25,186 bases of DNA from Gamarada debralockiae. Lineage: Eukaryota > Ascomycota > Leotiomycetes > Helotiales > Hyphodiscaceae. Below the pieces are notes generated by a model. It saw only the letters and a program-made list of their open reading frames with translations, made no database searches and had not been told where the DNA came from. A program made the translations under genes and the position numbers. Positions 11,328 to 20,241 of the stretch are shown here, in pieces (within the stretch, counting starts at the first letter, position 1; each line of letters starts with the position of its first letter). The DNA lies in the NCBI GenBank assembly GCA_002803225.1, contig NXFV01000010.1, forward strand, positions 1 to 25,186, read 5' to 3'.

Positions 11328-12823
11328 GGCGACAGATCGTACGAAGGTCAATCTACGACCCACAACGCCACACAGATTGGACTTCAGCGATGGCGGATGA
11401 CTGGAACGTTGTACTTTGGGGATTGATCGCGATCGCAGGTCGTACGGTGAGACTCTGGGGTAGCAACAGTGGAGTTTGGGTTGTTCTGACGGGAACGTGG
11501 AGTACTGGAGTACTTATTCGGTCCGTATATTCAGGATGGCGGAGACGGGCACATTCATTTCATAAAATGCGGGGGTGATGAGTTATTGAGCGCGAAAGTA
11601 GTGTTCGGCGGTATTATTGGGCCACGGTATTGGGGGAGCCCTTAGTCCACAGCTAAATCCAACTGAGGGCGTATTGTAAGATGTTTCGTTGTGAGAGAGG
11701 AAGATGGGGTCGCCTCGTTTGGAAGAATAATGAGGGAGAATGCTTTGAGTTGGCGATGCTCGAGTAAGGTAGTGTCGGCGAACTTTGAAAGGACAGGGAA
11801 GGCCCAGATAACTGAACGAACAACAACAGCAGATGAGTGGTCTGTTTGCCTCTGTTCGAGTCTCGAGTCCGAGGTTTACGCCGCCGTAACGTAACAGACG
11901 GCTGTGTCAGCAAACGAGACTACGGCATTGATTCAATTGATTTCACTTCATTTTACTGCCACTATTTCTTAGGGACGGACCCGGACACTCTCAGCGACGA
12001 TGAGCCTGAGCCACATGAGGGCAGAAACGGGAGTCCCAATCCAATGCCACGCCCCCTTTCTTCCGTAGGGGGCTGAAAATTATCACAGCCATTCGCTGTT
12101 TGGTTGGAGGCCATTTTCGTCTCCAGATTGCGATTTTCAAAGGGTTGAGGGTTTTCATTGGGGCATTTCCACATTCAAACTTCCCCTAAATCGATTTCAG
12201 GGATAGTCTGGCTGCAGAACAGACACCGCTGCTCTCCCGTCCTGATCGTCTGTTTCTCTCTGCAAATCACCCTTCCAGCGCTCATGCACGTATTCAGCAA
12301 GTCAGCAATCCTGACACCCGCCACAAGACCACCAAGAGATCATTCCACAGCATGAAGAAAGTCACGACATCCATATGATGTTGACAGATCCTGCTGGTAC
12401 CGGTACTTGGTTTCACGACAGGAGGCTTGTGCCGGCTGGAAGCGCAATTTCATGCTGGTCTCATCTTCCTTCACGCCCTTTTCTCGTAGGTTTGCCCCGA
12501 TTTGTTCCGTTCCCCGATCTTCGCTGCCTGCACCAATCGGAGATGCCACCAAGAAAGGATCTTCTCCAAGCCAAAATCTGATGGATTTGATGCGCTTAGC
12601 GAGCCTGCTTATTCCTCTTCGGGCATCTTAGACGAGCTTCTTCTCCAACACCGCCTTCTTCGTGCCTTCCATGATCGTTCCATGACAGGTTGATGGACAG
12701 CCCGTGATTGGACGATTCTGAAGTGGAAAGTATCTCAAGAGTAAAAGTATTTTGTATTTGAAATCTTTAGAAAGTTCTCCAACCACCGCCAAAGGACTAG
12801 CATAATCATATCACATCTTCCAC
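11328..12823. other. Upstream region of the Zn2Cys6 gene, no gene seen
   Basis: This holds the 5' UTR and promoter of the minus-strand regulator. Short open frames on both strands (up to about 86 codons) show no domain, no recognisable start context shared with a splice pattern, and often overlap each other antisense. I see no support for a divergent gene. Confidence 0.45.
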
Positions 12824-12877
12824 GCCACAGCAGCGGCATCTGTATCAATGTACGAACAGATGTACCGCTGCTGTGGC
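12824..12877. repeat. Strong 20-bp hairpin (inverted repeat)
   Basis: The left arm 12824-12843 (GCCACAGCAGCGG then CATCTGT) pairs with the right arm 12856-12877 (ACAGATG, a 2-nt TA bulge, then CCGCTGCTGTGGC) around a 12-nt loop (12844-12855). That is 20 paired bases with one bulge, GC-rich at the base. It could form a cruciform, a small-RNA precursor-like stem or an RNA structure. The pairing is certain; the role is unknown. Confidence 0.7.
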
Positions 12878-12901
12878 TGTTCTTCAGCTAGACGTGACAC
12901 T

Positions 12902-12918
12902 CATGTACCAGGTACATG
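12902..12918. repeat. Perfect 17-nt palindrome
   Basis: CATGTACC, a central A, and GGTACATG form perfect 8-nt arms only 25 nt beyond the larger hairpin at 12824-12877. Dyad sites like this may bind dimeric regulators; no partner gene is evident within a kilobase. Confidence 0.55.
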
Positions 12919-14696
12919 CCTCGTTGTGTGACACATCCGCTCAACAAATCAACGCAGCCCGAACCAACCGAAAACAAGCCTTTCTCACCCGTTGAAGGCC
13001 AAACACCACTTATGCAATCGAAGAACACACCAAGAATCACCTCATCGTCTCTCATCACCTCCAAAGGTCAACGACATCAATCACGAAAGCTTTCGCATGA
13101 AAATTGAAGACGTCAAGCATTTGTTGAGAGTTCAACTGCTACAGCTACAGTAAAACCCTTCAATCCCCCAAATCACGTGAATTAGATCATGTGAACTGAA
13201 TGGAAGGCGTAAACTATTCTGAATCAGGCCAAGTGTCCGAAAATGGGATACAGAGAAGGACCGAAATGTGCACTACGTACCGATACATGGCTCAGAGTGC
13301 GGAGATGATGCTCAAAGTGTGGAGGTGCACAGACGCACAAGGCGCTCATGGCGCATATTCTGAGAAGTGGTTGGACCTTTCTCTCCGTGCTTTCGAGGGA
13401 CAAAGTGCGAGCAATACGAAGTCTCACGTGCTTGATATTGGAAGGATCGAAGCAGCACCCAAGTACTACTTGCACATGCATCCGAAAGCGGGAGGATCAA
13501 GAACCGACAGTTCTTCATGCTATTGTGATGTTCCTGATATGGCGTCTTCGGGCGTCTCACTTTCTGAACCACGCGATTGCTTCAAGAGTTGCCAACACAT
13601 CCAAATCTCCTGATGACTCCCATTATCTCCTATTGAGACCTTATTTCACCAACAATATGTCCTATGTTATCAAAACGAAACCAAGTTATTTTCTTGCCTT
13701 GCTTCGTCTCCTAAGAACGATGAAGTCGCCGATATGAGAGACATCCTTCACTTTGGAAATATCATCCCATTCAGATTTCAAGACATTCATCCTTAGGCTC
13801 ACATTATATCCTAGTATTGCGCTTCTCCCCAGGCTCTCAGTCTCTCCAAGGTTCAAGTTGGAGTCTTCCGAATCATCCGATCACCTGACACATCTAGACC
13901 TCCTTCCAAGATCCTTCCATTCCCAGAAGAATGCACACACGCCGTGCTTGCATTCACTTGCCAGCCACCAGACGGATATCTCTTCCTCCACCTCCACACC
14001 AGTAGCTCTGGATGAACTTAGCCAACCTCGGTCCTTCTCTATCGCTGTCATCCGCTGACGGTGACGGCCAACTCACCAAGCCACCAACTTACTCCTCTTC
14101 CTCTCAAAACAAGTATATATGCCACCCCCTCATCGACATCTCAAATCCTGCAGCCCACGAAGAAGGACCGATACAAGGTCCATGTCCATTCGTGCCTGAT
14201 CGTCATGCATACTTGCAGCTGCTCCTGACCACGCATCCGATAACCGCAGACGGCACAGTGATTCTGCGAAGACATCGAGCCGACAGCTTAATGGAATTAT
14301 GATATGCCTGCTTTAAGTCGGGTAGATTACTGTACCAGATGTCGATCCCACGCCAATAAGCCTACCTGTTCTAATCACTTCCTTCACGGGCTACGGGCAA
14401 GAAGTTCAGCAATCGCGAGACATGCTTGAGCTCAGTTACACCTCAGAGACACTTACCACGCGTCCGATTACGGTCCGATCCACAGGCCTTGAAAATGCCG
14501 CCCTGATACTCTGGTGGCTGGCTGATCCTTGGTTCCTCTTCAGGACAGGAACAAGATATCGCTTGCGAAACCAGAAACGACAACGAGAGGAAATAGAGAG
14601 TGGAAAGATATAGCTCATCATCTTATGCAACATCATCTTGTGTTCTGCAGTCAGCAGCGCTTCCTTCAAAACCTCTCTACATGTTTCTGCGCCTGA
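12919..14696. other. Interval without a supported gene
   Basis: The longest ATG-started frame is 13200-13613 (+, 137 codons), which overlaps two antisense frames of similar kind and has no recognisable motif. CACGTG-like motifs occur near 13174 and 13424. I see nothing else that can be supported. Confidence 0.4.
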
Positions 14697-15131
14697 AAAT
14701 GGCGTCGTTTGATCTCGTTCCTTATACTTATGTTCCAACTGCGCCATGCTACAGCAGCAGGTAAGCCTCGCCCCAAAATTGCACTGAAGCGACCCAGCAT
14801 CTTTGAGCTGAGTAATGTGGCACTTGACATGCAACGACCATCAGGACAAGTGGCAGTAGACGACCACAGTGACAGTGGAGCTAGAGTTCGAGGTAGGCCA
14901 GAGATCTGTTGTGCCATAGTGACCGTGACTGATCCGTGGGAAATTTTAACTGAAACCGGCACTGCTTACAGCGGCAACGACATTGGAAATGGTGAGGACG
15001 GCGATGACGACTGCTTTCCTACAATAGAGGAGATCTTGTATACCGGGCTACAAATGGAGGGCTTTGCGACTGAGGACGCGAGCTCGGACAATACAGTTCG
15101 CGGTGTGTGTTCTTGGGTGTGTGCGCCTTGA
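14697..15131 (+). pseudogene. Coding-like island, possible fragment of an unidentified gene
   Basis: This frame is open for about 145 codons between stops at 14694 and 15129. From about 14757 it reads like real protein: a basic start (KPRPKIALKRPSIFEL), a mixed middle (GRPEICCAIVTV), an acidic run and then DDDCFPTIEEILYTGLQMEG near 15008-15060. Acidic runs followed by FPTIEEIL-like motifs occur in some fungal hypothetical proteins, to my recollection, but I cannot name the family. No good ATG opens it. ATG at 14699 begins a different frame that meets a GTAAGC donor at 14761, which might be a first exon. It may be an isolated exon, a decayed gene or chance. Neighbouring sequence on both sides shows no continuation. 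Confidence 0.3.
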
Positions 15132-17882
15132 AGGCTGTGGGATTGTTTCCCCGGTGGCCCTGGTGGCTTTCTCTTTCTTTTCCCTTTTCCCTCTCCCCAT
15201 TAACTCAAAAGGGTCTGTCACAGAATGTGTTTGGAGGTGGTGGGGGACGGTAGGCATTCAGGGGGAAAATTGTTTTTGTTTTTGAGTTTTCACGCTATTC
15301 GACATTACAGGATCTTCGGCCAACTGCAATGTGCAACAAAAGACTGAATGTGAGCGTGGCTAATCACGCGACTTCTCCACCAACGCCAGTAACCAGATCA
15401 AATTCTCGTTCTCCTTCTTCTGCCTTTACGGCTCTCACTTGTCTGACTGTGTGCTTTTTCGAATCACTGTCATATCATCGTTTACCCTTTGTCCGGTTTG
15501 CGGAGGCCGGAGGAGGTGGGACGTGGTATGCTGAGAAGGTTGCTATAAATGCTTTCTTGGTTTGCTCTGTCACCGGAACCGCTGGCAGTCATAATCGTTA
15601 TGCTCCGTTTCTTAAAGAAGGTTTGAGCCGACTTCCAGTCCAGGTCCCATTTGACTTACTTCAACCTCGACTCCTGGCACTATTCGTGCTTGTACTATCC
15701 GTTCCTCAGAACTACTCCGTTGAGGATAAGCTCCCTATCTTCTATATCAAATTTTGAGGCTCGATGGTCAGGTGTCGAAGCTGGGAAAGCTCTCAGGTGG
15801 CATCCCCTTAGTGGAATCATCGAGGGAGCTGGATAATTCTCTGGTCTATCGTGTGCTCAGCACATGGATCCTGGAGATATGTCATTCAGATTGCTTACCA
15901 TTGGATTCACACCCAGGATCGCTGATCCACTCGCAATATCGCGGTTCTCCCTCGGGATCCCCTGGCCTTGTTCTGTGAAGCGTTGTTCCTCAACCAGGGG
16001 CCAGTGATCTACACACAGTCGCACAGGTATATAGCTAAAAGATTGTACCGAACCAGGGAACAGGCAAGGATAAAAGGATTAATACTCATATGTCTGCTCT
16101 GGAAAGCCAAGAGATCAAGGCTGATATATCTGAAGGCAATCCACTGCTGATTAAGAGGGGTGGACGGGGGCAATATGATGGCCTGAATATATCATCTCTT
16201 CAAGACGCATTATAATCGGTCACGGAGGGAAGAATGGCTTATATAATTCTCGAGTGTTGGCTTGAGTGAATCAATTGCCCACGATGTCTTGTCGCAGGCC
16301 TGCTGTTTAGTTCGAAACAGTGTCCAAAAGGCATCGGAGTGATTTGTCGGCCAGGATTTCGGCCATGGTTAATATGGACGTCTCTGCGAAGAGATAAGTC
16401 GTTGGATCACGATTGAACACATTATTGCAGACAAAGCAAACGATAATCTCTTTCTACCTTATACACAAAATCTCAATTACAGATCCAGCCACCATTTACC
16501 GAATAACGAAAGTCAGTTAACCCCTCTCAATCATTGAACAATATCTTGTTGGTACAGTGCAAGCTGGCCGTGGAAAATGGGACTCAAGTTGGTGTCACTA
16601 AAACTTGAGATCTCCTGCTGAGGCAGGTGAATTCGCAGTATCTATTGTTGGGTATGGTCGAGCGATTCAACTCAGTCTTGTCCTTCTGTGCCTCGAACAT
16701 CACCTCGAATCTGCCCTTATCCGTATACCATTTATTATCTCCCGAACTAGCGAAGCTGCTCATTCGAATTGGCCAAGGTGTCATCTGTCTCTTCACTCGA
16801 TATGCTCAATTCAATCTGCACCTGCATGCCGCTTTGCTCAGCAGCCAGCAGACTATTGAGCAAGATAATGCACTGCGTGAGGCAAAGTTAATGAAACGGC
16901 AAGGGCGGGTCCAAGAAGCAGATGTGAGGCTGTGCCCCTGTATATAGCTCCTCTTTCTCCCTCGCTCTCTTTGGGAGCTCAACCGGATCTTTACCTTTCT
17001 CTTGCATCCAATAGGCTGGCAACCACGAAGGTCAACCGATTCCCGAAATCTTAAACTTTCCCAGTCCGTCACATTGACAGCAGAGGAAATTGCTCAGCCG
17101 CACTTGTACGAATTTCGCCATCCGACGGTCGTACTAGACTCTAGTGATTCTTGAGATCTTCTGGAATTTTCCGGGATAGAAGAAAAAGGAAGGGGCTGGG
17201 AAACCTATGAATATTCATCAAATCACAGGTATATAGACATAGGTCACCCCAAACCCTCCTTTTACACGTAGCGGGGCACATCACAAGCGATTCCCAAGCT
17301 GTTTTCTAAATCTGCGATTTTACTTAAGAACCTTATCCAATGTGCAAATACTGGCAGGTTGTTAGCTTTGCATTCCAGACGTCTTGCTGATTGACTGCGA
17401 TCCTGGTGTTCGTAACCTGCAGAACGAGGGACATCGTTTAAAATGAGGTTTGACTGTGGAGGAAATATTTTGTGGGGTTCGCTAAGAAAAAAATCCCGGA
17501 TCTATGACCAATGGGAAATGGGTACTTTTCCATGCGCGCGCCTTCGTACTGTAGGAGAAGCGTTTCATCTCAAAAACAAGCTGTGCCGCAGCTAACCATG
17601 TTTTTAGTCTGCTCTTCTCCTCATCGGTGTGACGGCGCAAAGGTCTGAAGCGCGGAGTTCAAAGATCACGGTTTATCGGAAAATACTAAGCTAAGGAAGA
17701 AAGGAGATGACTGCCCAGTTGGCCCTGCCCAAACCGTCACAATCGGAACCCAATTCAATTCCCTTTCCATTTTCGCCAGGTTCCAAGTATCATCTACACG
17801 GTCGAGTGCGCTTTGTTCGTCATCTGTTATTGTTCGTTCATACGTTTTGGCTCCATGTTGCTAAGCAAGCGCTGCTGCAAAG
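15132..17882. other. Interval without a supported gene; promoter side of the membrane protein gene
   Basis: Several open frames of 60-142 codons occur here on the plus strand, the longest at 15329-15757, but none shows a domain or a consistent splice pattern. The 13-mer CACAGGTATATAG occurs near both 16023 and 17225. The segment up to 17882 should contain the promoter of the following gene; no clear TATA box was found within 100 nt of its ATG. Confidence 0.4.
17679..17697 (+). repeat. 19-nt sequence repeated at 24973
   Basis: GAAAATACTAAGCTAAGGA is identical to 24973-24991, and similarity continues for about 8 nt (AGAAAGGA against GAGAAGGA). An exact 19-nt match is not expected by chance in 25 kb, so this is probably a fragment of a dispersed element. 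Confidence 0.6.
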
Positions 17883-18857
17883 ATGTCTTCTTCAACGACG
17901 ACCACGGCCATAGCGACGATCACTGATCAAGCGGTCATCAATTCCTACAATCGAGGGCCGATTCTGACTCCTTTTACTGCTCCGACATCATGCACAGCGA
18001 CACCGACTTTTGCCGGGGGCATGTATGTAGGACATTGGGGCTCAGGCTACCTCGATCCGGCGGGGCAGATACAACCAACGTTTTGAGTATTGGCCCAGAG
18101 ACCACCGTAGCTCTCTGCTGTCCAGAGTCAGTCTCCTCCAGCCCTTCCCTTATTCCCAAAACCGTGCGCAGCCTTCTAATAATCAGTCTATAGATCCTTC
18201 ACCTACGACAACGACTACCACCGATGCTACACTGAATTCGCCTCCAAAACCTCCGTCTTCCTATATATCGACCCCAGTACCGACGCCGCCGGGAACTGGT
18301 ACCCGGCCGCAACGAGTGAGACGACGGCGGATTTGGCCACATATACCATTTATGCGGACGGCGTGCCTATATGGCATCAGAGCTCCGACTTGGCGCTCTT
18401 CGTCGCCGCGACGCAGACCTCAACGACAAGTGCAACTGCATCCACAAGCTCAGGAAGCACGTCCGCAACATCAACAACAACTGCCTCCGCGACCCCGACT
18501 CCCACTCCCACAGCCAGCCTCTCCAACGGCGCCAAAATTGGAATCGGGATCGGGGTACCGGTTATCGCGATCGCGGCTGTTGCTGCGGCGGCGTTCTTCT
18601 GGAGGAAAAGAAAGGGGACGAGACAAGCGATTCCGCAGCAACAACAAGAGGGACAATTCGCAGCGGGAGTGGGAGGGCATTTTGGCTCCGGGCAGGATTT
18701 CACCTCAACGCTGTTACCTGTACCTGTACATGCGGAACCGATGGCGGAGCTGTCGACGCAGAGGCTGCCGGTGGAGTTGCAATCGACTAATCCAGTGCGT
18801 TATGGGCATTTTACGGGTAAGGAGCCAGGCCAGCAGGTGGCGTCCGAGTTGCAGTGA
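17883..18857 (+). CDS. Single-pass fungal surface membrane protein with Ser/Thr-rich stalk; frame interrupted
   Basis: The N-terminal part (17883-18083) has no signal peptide and contains TPFTAPTSC and YVGHWGSGYLDPAGQIQP, ending at a TGA (18084-18086). The next stretch continues one frame over with SIGPETTVALCCPE up to a GTCAGT donor at 18127. An intron 18127-18193 with a CTAAT branch restores the first frame as SFTYDNDYHRCYTEF. The Ser/Thr-rich stalk covers about 18417-18525, one transmembrane helix 18528-18602, followed by RKRKG, then a cytosolic tail with MAELSTQRLPVELQS. This CCP-ectodomain, stalk, helix and tail order is a common fungal cell-surface design, possibly sensor-like. One extra T in the T4 run at 18081-18084 would join the frames into about 302 aa. 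The break is either a real one-base deletion or an assembly error. Ligand and role are unknown. Confidence 0.7.
18127..18193 (+). other. Predicted intron in the membrane protein gene
   Basis: Donor GTCAGT, branch-like TTCTAATAAT and acceptor CTATAG, 67 nt. Splicing it joins CCPE to SFTYDND in phase, and the unspliced frame contains stops, which supports the call. Confidence 0.6.
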
Positions 18858-19053
18858 GACAGATAGATGTGTTTCTGCCTTCCATTCTTGGTCACTCTAT
18901 CTATCGCACCCTATAATAAAACTGTTCTCTCCCTACTCCCCTATAAAGCGACGACGACGTCTCTCGGTTCTTGATTTGTCTAATCCATATTTAATTCTCT
19001 GGCCAGAGTATTAGACTTATCGATTTGAAATTAGGGAATTTTTATTTTTCCAG

Positions 19054-19920
19054 TTTCTTATATTTCACGATAAAGAGAGGCAAGTTAATTATGGCAGAAC
19101 CCTTCAACCTTCCCAGCCTCCCTCCTCTCAGCCGCTAACCACGCCACCCACACCCCGCGCGCCGTCTACTAATATCACAAATCACAGCGGCTTTACGACG
19201 AAAGAGTCGAACAATTCGCAGTACGCATCTCCCTTATCCACTAGCCTGCAAACTCTAGCCTTAGCGCTTTCTACATATAAGTTACTGTTTAATGACGCTA
19301 CATGCTTAGACAGATCCGGTAGCGTGTTAGATATGCGTACGAGGGAATTTGACACCGTAGAGAAAGCGACGAAGAAGGAAAATTAGGCTGGTAGAGGAGG
19401 TTGATGGGAGGAAGAGGGTAAAGGAGGTTAGGAAGCGGGGCGCGTGGAAGAGGTTAAGGCGGGCGGTGGGGTAGTATAGGAGGTTTGGGGAGTTGGTTAA
19501 GTCGCTTGATGAGGATGCAAGAGGGTTGATTTGCTGTTTGCGATGGTAAGGCTTGTTGTATTGCAGGTGGAGGGGAGGAGGTAAGGTTTCTTGCATTTGC
19601 TGTTCCCTTTATGAGATATTTTAGCTGTATAGACCTTTAGAGGGTGTAGCTAAGATTCTATAGCCGAGAATTGATCCCGATCGAGAAAGTAGACCTTAAA
19701 GACCTTAAGCAAAGAATGAGGTATCTAGTTGAACAACTGCATAACGCTGAGGCGCTCTCTAGCTCTGCTTTGAAGACTTCTCGCAAACGCGGAAGCGGTT
19801 CCGGTTTTGGCAGAACCAGATGAAGAGAGAAAGCCAAATAAAGAGAGCCAGCCAGATAAAGAGAGCAAGCTAAAAGAAGAGACAATTCAGGGCAGCCACC
19901 ACTTCAAAGATCGTCCATAA
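19054..19920 (+). pseudogene. Decayed or unassigned gene remnant
   Basis: Successive plus-strand segments look coding but in different frames. The first, 19054-19386, follows a T-rich tract ending in CAG at 19053. It is open for 110 codons, Pro/Ser/Thr-rich at first, then LALALSTYKLLFNDATCLD and EFDTVEKATKK before a TAG. The second, 19388-19545, reads RLVEEVDGRKRVKEVRK and FGELVKSLDEDARGL with one TAG at 19472-19474. A plausible intron at 19546-19663 leads in phase to the third, which reads IEKVDLKDLKQRMRYLVEQL, coiled-coil-like, and stops at 19821. A frame change then gives EPDEERKPNKESQPDKES up to 19920. Charged, helix-like composition supports former coding; stops and frame changes argue for decay. 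I do not recognise the family, and chance or transposon origin is possible. Confidence 0.35.
19824..19877 (+). repeat. Three tandem copies of an 18-bp unit
   Basis: Units at 19824-19841, 19842-19859 and 19860-19877 share AGAGAG..AGCCA.ATAA with a few mismatches; the third is the most diverged. Eighteen bases is a multiple of three, so in one plus frame it repeats a K(P/E)xKES-like peptide. Confidence 0.55.
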
Positions 19921-20241
19921 ATGCGACTGCTCTGTCCCTCACGTGCTCTTCCCTTCTCCCGCTTGCCTAGCGTGGCTTGGCAGAGCTCCTGCATAACGTT
20001 GCAGATCCCTAGCTACAACCCTAGTCGGCAAGGCTGTGTGCGAAGGGAAGCCAATTGCTGCCACCTCGACATCTCATTGAGCCGCGAAGCGAATCCAACA
20101 ATAGATTAAATGAGCGAGATGCGTGCAGTCGCCGCGCTTTGCTGACCTTGACCTGGATCACGATGATAAGGCAACAACCATCATTTCTGCGTCGCCCCAG
20201 CAGCCTCAGAACCTGGCACTATCTAAGTTCGTGTTGTCATA
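19921..20241 (+). promoter_or_regulatory. Upstream region of the STAND-N/C2H2 gene
   Basis: About 320 nt between the end of the remnant and the ATG at 20242. It carries a CACGTG at 19939-19944 and a GATAAG at 20164-20169. No TATA box is obvious. I see no coding signal here. Confidence 0.3.

Noticed and set aside
13200..13613. 137-codon ATG-started frame on the plus strand
   Set aside because: No motif, and overlapping antisense frames of similar length exist; composition looks random. Kept only as intergenic.
15329..15757. 142-codon ATG-started frame on the plus strand
   Set aside because: No domain, no signal peptide or membrane pattern that makes sense, and no splice partners. Probably chance.
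17707..17913. 68-codon frame overlapping the start of the membrane protein gene
   Set aside because: Different frame, no similarity, and the ATG at 17883 opens a recognisable protein.
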